DNA of 64,000 nt, from contig JANLPV010000040.1 of assembly GCA_031367435.1 (NCBI GenBank), positions 55,474 through 119,473 of the forward strand, given 5' to 3'. The notes below the pieces were generated by a model. It was not told where the DNA came from, made no database searches, and worked only from the letters and a program-made list of their open reading frames with translations. A program made the translations under genes and the position numbers. Below, piece after piece: positions 8,508-17,527 of this stretch (within the stretch, counting starts at the first letter, position 1; the number at the start of each line of letters is the position of its first letter). This DNA is from WLMZ01 sp031367435. Its GTDB lineage: Bacteria; Actinomycetota; Acidimicrobiia; Acidimicrobiales; Ilumatobacteraceae.

Positions 8508-9233
8508 ATGACGGCAGTAGAGGTGGCAGCAATCAACGCGATAGCGCCCCTCGACGCGCCCTCGTCGCTGGCGACAGCGGTGGACGACGGAGTCGTAAAG
8601 GCAAATCTTGGGGGCGCGGCCGGCGGCACACCATCAGGCTTCGGTACCTCGCTCCAGCAGGCAATGGTGCAGGCGGGCGGCTTTGCGACCGTGACGCTTG
8701 GTCAGATGATCGCGAACAGGATCAACGGCTCCAGTGGCACGGCCACACGCGCCTCTGGCGGACTTGGAAGCGATCAGGTTCCCGGCATCACCCGCGGATC
8801 GGGCACCGTTGCTCTCGCCTCGTCACCGGGCTCGCTCGATGTCCCAGAAGTGCTACAGACATACGGCAACGGCAGAATCCCCAAGGAGATGCTCACCCCC
8901 ATCGGGATCGGTCAGCATCGACTCTGGTCGGTTGCGGCCGGCGCGTTTGTATCGCTGCGTGCCGCTGCGGCCGCGGACGGGGTCGACATTGGTGTAACTG
9001 ACAGTTATCGCGCGTATGACCAACAGGTGGAGCTGGCGGCCAATAAGGGCCTCTACAAGAACGGCGGCCTGGGGGCGGTGCCGGGCACCAGCCCGCACGG
9101 ATGGGGGCTGGCGCTCGACGTGGACGTCGACCCGAAAGGTCTGGCGTGGTTACGCGCGAACGGCGCGAGTTTCGGTTTCGCCGAGACAACGCCACGCGAA
9201 CCATGGCATTGGGAGTTCCGCGGAACAACCTGA
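8508..9233 (+). CDS. M15-family D-Ala-D-Ala carboxypeptidase-like protein (VanY type)
   Basis: The start is ATG 8508, preceded by GGAG at eight bases. The 241-aa protein has about 130 residues of Gly/Ala/Thr-rich sequence without a Sec signal, then an M15B peptidase domain: TDSYRAYDQQVELAANKG, the zinc motif SPHGWGLALDVD (His and Asp) and EPWHWEF (final His). It should cleave peptidoglycan stem peptides or cross-bridges. It is the only plus-strand gene inside the flagellar cluster, set between the sigma factor and csrA. A role in opening the wall for the rod, with export through the flagellar gate, is inference. Confidence 0.8.
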   Translation: MTAVEVAAINAIAPLDAPSSLATAVDDGVVKANLGGAAGGTPSGFGTSLQQAMVQAGGFATVTLGQMIANRINGSSGTATRASGGLGSDQVPGITRGSGTVALASSPGSLDVPEVLQTYGNGRIPKEMLTPIGIGQHRLWSVAAGAFVSLRAAAAADGVDIGVTDSYRAYDQQVELAANKGLYKNGGLGAVPGTSPHGWGLALDVDVDPKGLAWLRANGASFGFAETTPREPWHWEFRGTT

Positions 9234-9310
9234 CGGCCATCGCACTCGTGCGGTCAAGCGCAGTGTCGCGGTCGAATCCTCACCCTTGCGGGGAAGCGCC
9301 CAGGCGTTGA

Positions 9311-9550
9311 TCAGCCGCGGCTGACAGGTGATGCTTCGACGACGATCTTCGAGGTGTCGATCGTCGTACTCACGGCGGCTGCGGCGTTGGCTGCAGCGAC
9401 CGCCTCGATGAGCTCAGAACGCAAGACCCGAACGCTACGTGGTGCGCGGATACCAACGCGAACAACGCCAGGCTTGATGTCGAGGATCTCGATCTCGATG
9501 TCATCTCCGAGCGTGAAGATTTCGCCTTCACGGCGTGTGAGTACAAGCAT
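9311..9550 (-). CDS. csrA: Translational regulator CsrA
   Basis: MLVLTRREGEIFTLGDDIEI and VRVGIRAPRSVRVLRSEL are the CsrA RNA-binding strands. The product is 79 aa with a longer Ala/Thr-rich tail than the usual 60-75. It binds GGA motifs near ribosome binding sites, classically flagellin mRNA. It lies three bases after fliW, whose product is its protein antagonist. Two CsrA-like sites are visible in the fliC leader of this window (38882-38914). Confidence 0.95.
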   Translation of the reverse strand: MLVLTRREGEIFTLGDDIEIEILDIKPGVVRVGIRAPRSVRVLRSELIEAVAAANAAAAVSTTIDTSKIVVEASPVSRG

Positions 9551-9553
9551 GAC

Positions 9554-10033
9554 TCAACTCCTCGTGGAGACAGGGTGACGCAGCGGCCAACCCTGACGAT
9601 CGAGGATCACCTGACGGGCGATGTTGGTACGGGAGTTGATGGTGATCGGTGCGGCGAGGTTGAGCCAAATGACTCCGTCTTGCTGACCCTCTGCCGAGCC
9701 GTCCATTGCCCCATTCGACGGAATAGTTGCCACGACCAACAGCGTGATGTCGCGTGCATCGCGCACGCCGATTCTCGCAAGCTCGTCGTCGGGTAGATCG
9801 GGTTCGTAGCCGGGAGCGAGATCCCATGGCTCAGTCACCATCAACCCGATACCGGGCTGATCGAGGTTGTTGAGCAATCCGAAGATCGCGTCGTCAGGAC
9901 CGCGTTCGAACGCCCAGCGGCGGGCCGCGCCGAAGCCGGGAAGGCCGTCGGGCGTATGGATGACGGTCGGTTCTGGTGCCACCGGGGTGCTGGTGTCCAG
10001 CGTGGCCGTGGATGAGGTTGTTGCTTCGTGCAT
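9554..10033 (-). CDS. fliW: Flagellar assembly factor FliW
   Basis: The 159-aa protein has the FliW core: LPGFGAARRWAFE, GLMVTEPW, the long strand with DDELARIGVRDARDITLLVV, and VIWLNLAAPITINSRTNIARQ followed by QVILDRQGWPLRHPV. FliW binds CsrA and also flagellin, which couples filament secretion to flagellin translation. The ATG at 10033 has a GGAG eight bases upstream. The N-terminal 20 residues are Thr-rich and not conserved. A 133-bp gap separates it from flgL, so it may also have its own promoter. Confidence 0.93.
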   Translation of the reverse strand: MHEATTSSTATLDTSTPVAPEPTVIHTPDGLPGFGAARRWAFERGPDDAIFGLLNNLDQPGIGLMVTEPWDLAPGYEPDLPDDELARIGVRDARDITLLVVATIPSNGAMDGSAEGQQDGVIWLNLAAPITINSRTNIARQVILDRQGWPLRHPVSTRS

Positions 10034-10166
10034 TCGGCGTCTCCTGCCTGTCGTACAACGATGAGTTGTTCGGGACCACGTCGTGTAGTCACTGATAACT
10101 GTGTGTGCCCAATCTCACGACTGGCCCACGATGAGATCCGGGTGCTCACCTCCCGTGATGATTGGG

Positions 10167-11072
10167 CTATCGCAGCCAATCGAGCAAGGTCTGTTGGCTC
10201 GCCTTGGCTGTCACGCCAAGCGCGGTCTGGTAGGCAACGTTCAACCGATTCTGATCGGTGATCGCCACCGATAGGTCGACGTCTTGGAGGCTGGCCAGCT
10301 CTGTTGAGAAGCTGATCTTGAGCGCAGAGTTTCTCGATGAAGCTTGTTCGACTCTGTTGAGCACCGCGCCGAGGCGTGCCTGACCTGACGACAACGTCGA
10401 ACGCAACGAGGTGATCCCCGTGAGTGAGCTGCGAATGCCGACGGTGTTGTCCGCGCCAAGGTCCGCGGCTAGCTGATCGAGAACACCAAAGATGTTTCCG
10501 GTGCCGTTCGAAAAGAGCTCTCCAGCTGTGATCGATGCATCAACAACTTCTGCCGAACCGATGCGGCGCGAGAGTCGTTCAGTCGGCGCGCCGTTGAAGC
10601 TCCACGCTGTCGTCGCCGCGTTGAAGGTGACCGCACTGCCCGATCCGAGTCCAGCAAAGATCGGGGCACCGAGGTAGGTGGTGTTGGCGATTGCCTCAAG
10701 TTCGCTGCGGAGCTGAAGCACCTCTTCGCGAATCGACTTGCGCGACTCGGGACTGTTGATCGAGTTTGCGCCTTGTGTGGCCAACTCGTTGGCACGTTGG
10801 TACAGGTCCATCGCCTGGCTGATCTTGGTGTCGGCTACAGCCAGCCGAGAACGCGAGTCGTCGATCGCACGGTCGAATGTGTTCAACTGCTCGAGTTGAT
10901 CTTGCACACTCGCGGCGCGCGACGCAGCCGAGGCGTTCTCCGATGGTCTGCTGTATGCGCGACCCGTCGCAACTTGTTGGTTGGCCTTGTCGAGTCGCGC
11001 GTATGCCTGGCGCAGACGAAGCTGTGCACCCTGGTTGGCGCCGAGGAAAGAGATGCGGGGTACGTTGCTCAT
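10167..11072 (-). CDS. flgL: Hook-filament junction protein FlgL
   Basis: The 301-aa product has the flagellin-like N-terminus (ARLDKANQQVATGRAYSRPS, about 25-44), a coiled-coil with RLAVADTKISQAMDLYQRANELATQGAN (given in parts: ISQAMDLYQRANELATQGAN), and a C-terminal coil ending AYQTALGVTAKASQQTLLDW. It forms the second junction ring between hook and filament. It follows flgK by four bases and is cotranscribed with it. Confidence 0.93.
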   Translation of the reverse strand: MSNVPRISFLGANQGAQLRLRQAYARLDKANQQVATGRAYSRPSENASAASRAASVQDQLEQLNTFDRAIDDSRSRLAVADTKISQAMDLYQRANELATQGANSINSPESRKSIREEVLQLRSELEAIANTTYLGAPIFAGLGSGSAVTFNAATTAWSFNGAPTERLSRRIGSAEVVDASITAGELFSNGTGNIFGVLDQLAADLGADNTVGIRSSLTGITSLRSTLSSGQARLGAVLNRVEQASSRNSALKISFSTELASLQDVDLSVAITDQNRLNVAYQTALGVTAKASQQTLLDWLR

Positions 11073-11076
11073 CGGG

Positions 11077-12369
11077 TCACATCTGGATCAATGTCTGCAG
11101 CATCTCATCGATGACTTTGACGAGACGAGCGGCGGCGTCGTACGAGCGTTGCTGGCCAACGAGGTTGGTCATTTCTTCGTCGATGTTCACGCCGACATCT
11201 GACTCGCGTTGTGCCGAGGCTGAGTCGGCTACTGACTGAGCGGTGTCTGCCGAACGGCCGATACCCGCCACTTGGCCGGATAAGGCGGTCATGGTTGCCC
11301 TGAACGCCTCGCCCTGCGTTGCGCGCAGTTGGCTCAAGGCATCGGCGTTCTTACCGTTTTGCGCCTGCCCGAGAACATCGGATGCGGCGAGGTCTGTGGT
11401 CTGGGTGACGGCGACGGTGAGTTGGCCACCAACGTCGGTGAACAATGGCCCGCCCGGCGCGCCCGATGGGGTGAAACCCGCAGCGTGGGCAGTATTCATC
11501 GCCGTCACGAAGCCGGCGACGAAGGTGTCGAGCTGCGTGCGCGCTGAGGCGATGTCCGTGTTGATCGCCGTCTCGAGGCCACCGATGGTGCCCGACAACT
11601 TCACCGGACCTGACGGGTGGATCACCTGTCCAGGTGGCGTCGATGACACAGACAGCGGTATCGCTCGCTCCTCATCCACGATCGCCATGCCCGAAAGGGT
11701 CACACGTACCCGACCATCGTCGTTGATCGTCGCCGTTGCACCAATAGAGGCCGACAGGGTGTCGATGGCACGGTCGCGCTCGTCGGCAAGATCGGCGGGT
11801 AGTCCACCTGGGATGCGTGCGAAGCGGTTGATCTCCGCGAGGCGCGCAGTGATGGCATTGGCCTCTGTGATATCGGTGCTGAGTCGCTGCGTTGCGTCGG
11901 CCGTCAGCTGATCGAGGCCGGTGCGAACCTGATTGACGCGCGACGCGAAGCCTTGCAACGATGACAGCACCTCATAGCGCGCCGCGTCGTCGCTTGGTTG
12001 AACACCGAGCGTCGAAAGCGCTGCCCAGGTGGCTGTGAGTTCTTTGGAAATACCCTGATCGGGTTCGCCAAAGATGTCTTCAGCTTGGCGCATGATCGTG
12101 CCGCGCGTACCGAAGTAGGCGGCCTGTGCCGACGATCCGCGTACGCGGAGATCAGCGAGTCGGTCGGTCGCGCGGGTGATCGACTTCGCTTCCACGCCGG
12201 CACCCATTGGACCCAACGCGCCCTCGCGGGGAAACGCGGCGCGGAGATCGACACGCTGACGCCGATATCCCGGTGTCGACACGTTCGCGATGTTGTGGCT
12301 GGTGGTCTCGATGGCGTAGGTGTGGGCGCGCAGGGCGCTCACGGCGATCGACAGTGCCGAACTACTCAT
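11077..12369 (-). CDS. flgK: Hook-associated protein 1 FlgK
   Basis: The start is ATG 12369 (MSSSALSIAVSALRAHTYAI) with GAGGAG upstream. The N-terminal rod-hook motif ETTSHNIANVSTPGYRRQRV is at about 21-40. The 430-aa protein ends in the conserved D0 coil NIDEEMTNLVGQQRSYDAAA followed by KVIDEMLQTLIQM. It forms the first junction ring on the hook. It is shorter than enteric FlgK because the outer domains are reduced. It lies 13 bases after the FlgN-like chaperone gene. Confidence 0.95.
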   Translation of the reverse strand: MSSSALSIAVSALRAHTYAIETTSHNIANVSTPGYRRQRVDLRAAFPREGALGPMGAGVEAKSITRATDRLADLRVRGSSAQAAYFGTRGTIMRQAEDIFGEPDQGISKELTATWAALSTLGVQPSDDAARYEVLSSLQGFASRVNQVRTGLDQLTADATQRLSTDITEANAITARLAEINRFARIPGGLPADLADERDRAIDTLSASIGATATINDDGRVRVTLSGMAIVDEERAIPLSVSSTPPGQVIHPSGPVKLSGTIGGLETAINTDIASARTQLDTFVAGFVTAMNTAHAAGFTPSGAPGGPLFTDVGGQLTVAVTQTTDLAASDVLGQAQNGKNADALSQLRATQGEAFRATMTALSGQVAGIGRSADTAQSVADSASAQRESDVGVNIDEEMTNLVGQQRSYDAAARLVKVIDEMLQTLIQM

Positions 12370-12382
12370 TGCTGGGAGCTCC

Positions 12383-12814
12383 TCACATGGCGCCGCGGGT
12401 ACGTCGGACCTGTCCGCTCGTCGTGCGCCCGAGGGCGTCGTACGTGCCGGCACTTCCGGTCGCGATGGATATCACGTCGCGGTTATCGGCCACGAGGCGA
12501 CGCAGTTCTAGGGACACTCCCAAGCTTTCCTCGCGAATCTTCGCGACGTTGTTACGGATGAGCGTGCACACGGCGTGGCCTGCATCGTCGGCAGTGGCAT
12601 CGAGCTGACCCAACGACGGGTGCCCTCCGCTCGGCCCGAGACGGTCGAGCGCCTCCATGCTGGCCGTGAGATCGGCGACGGCCGCATCGATCACCTGCGA
12701 CGGCCCAAAACGGCACGACTCGAGCAACTGCAAACTGTTCAGCACCTCTGTCGTCGCCGCCAGGAGGTGTTGGAGATGTTGCATAGGCGACGTCTCGATC
12801 ACGGCGGTGCTCAT
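12383..12814 (-). CDS. FlgN-like export chaperone
   Basis: The start is ATG 12814, overlapping the preceding stop by ATGA. The 143-aa product is mostly helical, with an N-terminal helix LQHLLAATTEVLNSLQLLES and a C-terminal end GTYDALGRTTSGQ, which resembles the conserved end of FlgN proteins. It lies directly before flgK and flgL, the two clients of FlgN. The family match is by pattern and position, so the name is tentative. Confidence 0.65.
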   Translation of the reverse strand: MSTAVIETSPMQHLQHLLAATTEVLNSLQLLESCRFGPSQVIDAAVADLTASMEALDRLGPSGGHPSLGQLDATADDAGHAVCTLIRNNVAKIREESLGVSLELRRLVADNRDVISIATGSAGTYDALGRTTSGQVRRTRGAM

Positions 12815-14232
12815 CGCTGACGAGCCACGTCGGTTGCCGCAGCCACGACTGTTGGGTCGTAGCGAGTGCCCGACCACGATTCGACGTCATCAACTTTGAA
12901 CTTGGCGGCGACCAGTGCCTCAGCCACGGCAATGATGCGTGCGGCCACGGGAATCTGGGCACCTTGCAGCTCGCCTGGTTGGCCAGTGCCATCCCAGTAT
13001 TCGCCGATGGAACGCAGAATCGTTGCGACGGCTGGGCCGGCGGTTGCGTCGAGCACGCGTGCGCCAAGTTCGCCGTATGCGGCCGGATCGGTAGAGAGCG
13101 CAGCGCCGATATCGGCAACCTCGGCGCAGAAGCGGACGAGCACGCGTTCGCGGCCCTCGAACCCCAGCCGTATCGCGATTTCGCTTGCGACCGCGGCGAT
13201 CTCCTGACGTGGAACTCCGTCGACCCTTTCACCGGCGAGTTCGGCAAGTCGAAGGGTTACCTCGAGTTCAGTCGCGGTTGCGAGCGGGCCGACAAGTTCG
13301 CCAGCGCCGAGTACCGCAGAATGGTCCTCTTGGCATGCAGCCGACTCGGCTCGGCCGGCGAGCTCGCGAAGTGTCGAGAGATCGCTCGAGCACTCTGGTC
13401 CGGCGTGACCAACGGCCACAGTGAGTGGAGCGTGGCCATCGGGTGAATAGCCGCCAACCACCTCGGCCAGCGAGCGACCGAGCCGCTCGGCTGCCTCGAT
13501 GGAAAGGCGTGGTGCGAGGAGCACGAATGTGCCACCCCCATTGTCGAAGAGCTCTCCGAGTGGTTGGCACAACAGGCGGATGCCCATGGCAATACGCCGA
13601 TGCAAGAGCACGTGGGCCTCGGCGCCGAGTCGCATGCGCAGGCTGTCGCCGAGTCCGGCAACATTGATCGCCACCATCCGCAGACTTTGGTCGGGGTCGT
13701 ATGTCGCGGTGGTCAAACGAGCAGACAACGCGCCCGAGGCCGGCAGTCCCGACGTCGGATCGAACATCGCCACGTTTGTCTTCGCGGCTGCTTGCGTTCG
13801 GCCGAGTCGTGCTTCGTATGCGTCGAGGAACGAGTTCGTGCGCTCGTCGTTTGGTTCGTTCGTGCCGTACAACGATCGCAACGCCGCCGCGTCTCCCTCG
13901 GCGATTGCGAGATGACCGCCGGAGCGCAACGCATCGACTGCGATTGCCTCGCCGCCAGGGTGCACAAGAATCACCACCGAGAGGCCGGCCTCTGTCGCCT
14001 GCGCGGTGTACTCGCCAATGCGATGCCGTGCGAGACGAGTGGACACCACTGCGTACGTTGCGCCATCGGGCTCATCTACGACGCCAATGCCTGCGGACTC
14101 CATCGCGGTGAGCACCGGAAGTCGTGCCGCAGGTATCCAGACATACATCGCTGCTACCGGGGCGGCCTCCAGAGGCTCGTCCGGCAACGATTCGTCTGGT
14201 TCCGTTTCTGGACCGACCGTCGCGGTGGTCAC
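12811..14232 (-). CDS. Degenerate GGDEF / HD-GYP-like regulatory protein
   Basis: The start is GTG 14232 within a GTGA overlap. The 473-aa protein has a receiver-like region (about 25-120), a GGDEF-like fold (DPTSGLPASGALSARL; the signature loop reads NGGGTF instead of GGDEF; then the closing LTVAVGHAG) and a C-terminal HD-GYP-like fold (DIGAAL instead of HDIGK; EYWDGTGQPGELQGAQIPVA; AARIIAVAEALVAA; GQP instead of GYP). Active-site residues of both cyclase and phosphodiesterase are lost, so it is probably a non-enzymatic c-di-GMP-type or protein-binding regulator (inference). It sits between the FlhF-like gene and flgN. Confidence 0.7.
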   Translation of the reverse strand: MTTATVGPETEPDESLPDEPLEAAPVAAMYVWIPAARLPVLTAMESAGIGVVDEPDGATYAVVSTRLARHRIGEYTAQATEAGLSVVILVHPGGEAIAVDALRSGGHLAIAEGDAAALRSLYGTNEPNDERTNSFLDAYEARLGRTQAAAKTNVAMFDPTSGLPASGALSARLTTATYDPDQSLRMVAINVAGLGDSLRMRLGAEAHVLLHRRIAMGIRLLCQPLGELFDNGGGTFVLLAPRLSIEAAERLGRSLAEVVGGYSPDGHAPLTVAVGHAGPECSSDLSTLRELAGRAESAACQEDHSAVLGAGELVGPLATATELEVTLRLAELAGERVDGVPRQEIAAVASEIAIRLGFEGRERVLVRFCAEVADIGAALSTDPAAYGELGARVLDATAGPAVATILRSIGEYWDGTGQPGELQGAQIPVAARIIAVAEALVAAKFKVDDVESWSGTRYDPTVVAAATDVARQR

Positions 14233-15446
14233 GAGAACGCTCCCATCATGTGCTCGCTTGAGCCCGCCGTGAGTTCTGCGTTGGTTTGTTCCATGCCGTA
14301 CAGAACCGATCGCACATGAGCGACAAGCGTGAACTCGTCGATGCGTTCGTAGCGATCACCGACGGGCGACCATCCGAGCGTTGCATCCCAAGCGCAGCAC
14401 ACGCGCACCGCTTCGAGCAGGTCCGCTGGGGTTGCGGCGCTCACGACGTGGGTCTGAATGCTGGCGAGATGTTGCCATCGACCCCCAACCATCACGTGCA
14501 TGTAACGATTGTTGATCGCGGCCCGAGCGGTCTTCGCGGTCACATTGGGAATTGCGACGGACGAGAACGACTCTGACAGTTCTTCGGCATCAACGCTGAC
14601 TAAACGGAGCTGGCGTGCAAGGTTTGCGCACGATGGTCCAGCCATCACGGTCGGGCCCGCCGGAGCTGACGCGCAGATGGTGCGGAATGCGCCCATCAAC
14701 GCAACGATCCACTCGGGACCCTCCTTGGGTTGATCGCACAGCGCATGATCAACAATGCGATCGGGAAGACCAAGCGCGCGCAATGACTGATGTGACCATC
14801 GTGGGTCGTGCGTCAACTCCGTCATTGATACCGGCCGAATTGGCGGGCGTTCGACGGCCGTGACTGGGCGTGCCACTGGTGCGGGTGTGCTCGGAGTCGT
14901 GGCCGCGGGGACCGCGGCGCGAGGGGCCACGTAGGCATCGCTCGTAGACTCGTATCGCTCGGAAACAAAGCGTTCCGACATGAAGCGGTCGCTGTCGAAC
15001 GCGCCGGAGTCGTCGGTCTCGACGATTGGGGCGTCAGACGTTTGCGTTTCAGATCGCCACGGTGATATCGGCGATGACTCGACTGCGGTTGGCGCAGCGG
15101 GTTCGCCACGATGAGCAGTTGTGTCGGAGAGTTGCAGCTCGCTCATTAAACGATCCGCAAACTGGGGGGAGTTGGCGCGCATCGATGAGACGAGTTCTTC
15201 AGCGGATGACATCGCCGCGTCAAGCTCGCGAGTGGCGACATGGAACCGTGATGGCCGAGCATTTACACGCACGAGTTCGGTCGCGAAGAAGCCGGCGATG
15301 CCGCCCTCGCGAACGCGTTCGACGCTGACAACGGTGCAATCACCGCCGAGCGCGTCTCCTGCAGCTTGTTGGGCTTCGACCGTACTGCGGGCAGTAACGA
15401 CGACGCCGTCGGCGAGAATCTCGATGATCGGGTATGTCTTGGTCAT
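14229..15446 (-). CDS. FlhF-like protein lacking the GTPase P-loop
   Basis: The start is ATG 15446 with GGAGG nine bases upstream. The gene follows flhA, the usual place of flhF. The N-terminal 65 residues look like the FlhF B domain (EAQQAAGDALGGDCTVVSVE, GIAGFFATELVRVNA). A linker rich in Pro and Ser follows. The C-terminal half matches the SRP-type NG fold in outline: LGLPDRIVDHAL, then AGPTVMAGPSCANLARQL where GPTGVGKTTTIAKLA is expected, and ERIDEFTLVAHVRSVLYGME where the KLDE...G guanine loop is expected. The nucleotide-binding lysine and threonines are absent. It is 405 aa, and no flhG is in the window. Confidence 0.65.
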   Translation of the reverse strand: MTKTYPIIEILADGVVVTARSTVEAQQAAGDALGGDCTVVSVERVREGGIAGFFATELVRVNARPSRFHVATRELDAAMSSAEELVSSMRANSPQFADRLMSELQLSDTTAHRGEPAAPTAVESSPISPWRSETQTSDAPIVETDDSGAFDSDRFMSERFVSERYESTSDAYVAPRAAVPAATTPSTPAPVARPVTAVERPPIRPVSMTELTHDPRWSHQSLRALGLPDRIVDHALCDQPKEGPEWIVALMGAFRTICASAPAGPTVMAGPSCANLARQLRLVSVDAEELSESFSSVAIPNVTAKTARAAINNRYMHVMVGGRWQHLASIQTHVVSAATPADLLEAVRVCCAWDATLGWSPVGDRYERIDEFTLVAHVRSVLYGMEQTNAELTAGSSEHMMGAFS

Positions 15447-15499
15447 GGTGAATCGACCTCCATCCGCGACTGTGTTGGCTGAGGTTCGAGAACGGCCCA

Positions 15500-17527
15500 T
15501 CAGACACCGACGACTTCACTGACGTCGATGGTGAGATGGCGGGGAAGTTCGCGGTAGGCAAACGTTGGTAGCTCCATGCCGGCCGCGGTGAGCACTCTTG
15601 CGAGTGGGCGGCGTAGGTTCGGTGCACAGGTGAGCACCACCGGGTCGCCACCGGCGAGGCGCTCCCAGGCACCGCGAACGGATTCGCGCACGGCGTCGAG
15701 CAATTCGGGTTCGATGGCAAGATGCGTCGTGCCGTCGACTTCGCGCAGCGCCGACATGAGTCGACCCTCGAGCTCGGGCACCAACAGGATTGCGGAGATG
15801 CGTTGGGCGGGTGCCACCGTTGCGGCGATCTGTGCTCCCAGCACTGCACGGCATTCATCGGCGAGCGCCTCGATGCCGTGCACTTGGCCGACCATCACAG
15901 AAAGGGTCTCGATGATGCGCGGCAAGTCGCGTACGGACACGCGCTCGGCGAGCAGCGCGCGCATCACCTGATGAAGGAGCAGCATCGGAACGCGATCGTT
16001 ACCCACCTCGTTGGCGAGCAGCGGCTGATCGGTACGCATCATGTCGACAAGATCGGCCACCTGTTGACGCGAGAGCAGTTCGGGCGCGTACCGACGGGCG
16101 ATCTCCGCGAGGTGCGTGACCAACGCGGCCGATCGAGGAACGATCGTGGCTCCCGACGCGGCAGCGGCAGCGCGTTCGGATTCTGGCAGCCAATAGCCGA
16201 TGAGCCCGAACACCGGCTCAACTACGCGCTCGCCGAGATGCGCGAGGCTCAGATCGTCGCCGGCCGTCGGATCCGGCAATGCAAGCACAGAGTTTGCAGG
16301 GGCGCGGCCGCTGCCGACATCCACACCGAACACTGAGATGCGGTACTCGCCCGCAGGCAGCGTTGCGTCGTCGGATGTATTCACCTGCGGCATGACGATG
16401 CCGAGCTCGTTGGCCAACTGGCGGCGCAGTTCGCGGATTCTGGGGAGCAGATCGCCGCCGTTGGCGAGATCGACGAGGTCGTACGCGAGACGAAGCTCGA
16501 GTGGCTCACTGCGCATCCGTGACATGAGCACTTCGGGATCATCTGGGTTGGTGGAGATGTTGACGTCTGCGTCGGATGTGTCGGCAGTGGCCACCTTTGG
16601 CGCCCGTCCGCCGATCACCCACAGGCCGGTCGCGAGCGCGATGAACGGCAACTTGGGCATGCCGGGAATGAGGCCGATGAGCACAGCGCCACCAGCGGCG
16701 GTGCGAAGTGTTGCTGGGTTTGCGGTGAGGTGCTCGAAGAACTCGCCACCGAGGTGCGGGTTCTCACCCTTCACTCGGTTCACCAACATGCCGGTGGCCA
16801 ATGCATACAGCAACGCTGGAATCTGTGCGACTAGGCCGTCGCCGACGGTGAGTAGCGCATAGGTCTGCAGCGCTTCGCCAACGGGCATGCCGCGTTGCAG
16901 AACTCCGACAGCGAAGCCACCGAGGAGGTTCACGAACACCACGATCACACCGGCGATCGCGTCGCCCTTGACGAACTTCACCGCACCGTCCATCGCGCCG
17001 TAGAAGTCAGATTCACGAGCGATGCGCCGCCGTGCCGCACGGGCACCGTCCTCGTCGAGGAGTCCCGCTGCGAGGTCGGCGTCGACTGCCATTTGCTTGC
17101 CTGGCATGGCGTCGAGGCTGAATCGGGCTGCTACTTCAGCAGCACGCTCGGAACCTTTTGTGATGACCATCAAGTTCACGACAGTGAGCACGAGGAAGAT
17201 AACGAGACCAACGACGACATTATTGCCAACCACCACCTTGCCAAAGGTGCGCACGACCTCGCCGGCGTCGCCGTGCAACAGGATCGCGCGGGTGGTCGAC
17301 ACAGTGAGGGTGATGCGCGCCGTCGTGGTGACGAGCAACAGAGACGGATACGACGAGAACTCGACAGGGTCGGCCAAGTTGAGCACCGATGCCAAGGTGA
17401 CAATGCCGGCAACGATGTTGATCGACAACAAGATGTCGAGCAGCGTCAGCGGCATCGGCACCACAAGGCACAGCACCATGCAGATAATCATCAATGGCAG
17501 AGCCAGACGGGTGTTGTTTCGGCTCAT
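15500..17527 (-). CDS. flhA: Flagellar export gate protein FlhA
   Basis: The start is ATG 17527 inside an ATGA overlap with flhB and with GGAG seven bases upstream. The 675-aa protein has eight N-terminal membrane helices. Conserved segments are DILLSINIVAGIVTL, SYPSLLLVTTTARITLTVST, GDAGEVVRTFGKVVVGNNVV, and the FHIPEP loop region ending RIARESDFYGAMDGAVKFVKG (given in part: SDFYGAMDGAVKFVKG). The cytoplasmic half carries LANEVGNDRVPMLLLHQVMR and RVSVRDLPRIIETLS. It forms the nonameric ring that docks export substrates and chaperones. Confidence 0.96.
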   Translation of the reverse strand: MSRNNTRLALPLMIICMVLCLVVPMPLTLLDILLSINIVAGIVTLASVLNLADPVEFSSYPSLLLVTTTARITLTVSTTRAILLHGDAGEVVRTFGKVVVGNNVVVGLVIFLVLTVVNLMVITKGSERAAEVAARFSLDAMPGKQMAVDADLAAGLLDEDGARAARRRIARESDFYGAMDGAVKFVKGDAIAGVIVVFVNLLGGFAVGVLQRGMPVGEALQTYALLTVGDGLVAQIPALLYALATGMLVNRVKGENPHLGGEFFEHLTANPATLRTAAGGAVLIGLIPGMPKLPFIALATGLWVIGGRAPKVATADTSDADVNISTNPDDPEVLMSRMRSEPLELRLAYDLVDLANGGDLLPRIRELRRQLANELGIVMPQVNTSDDATLPAGEYRISVFGVDVGSGRAPANSVLALPDPTAGDDLSLAHLGERVVEPVFGLIGYWLPESERAAAAASGATIVPRSAALVTHLAEIARRYAPELLSRQQVADLVDMMRTDQPLLANEVGNDRVPMLLLHQVMRALLAERVSVRDLPRIIETLSVMVGQVHGIEALADECRAVLGAQIAATVAPAQRISAILLVPELEGRLMSALREVDGTTHLAIEPELLDAVRESVRGAWERLAGGDPVVLTCAPNLRRPLARVLTAAGMELPTFAYRELPRHLTIDVSEVVGV

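Noticed and set aside
10107..10167. An 8-bp inverted repeat (GCCCAATC / GATTGGGC) spanning the flgL stop and the fliW-flgL gap
   Set aside because: The arms are about 45 bases apart with only weak inner pairing, so a stable terminator or riboswitch is not supported.
13564..14319. A 251-codon plus-strand open frame opposite the GGDEF/HD-GYP-like gene
   Set aside because: The minus-strand frame has recognisable domains and overlaps in operon style; the plus-strand frame is rich in Arg, Cys and His as expected for a shadow frame.
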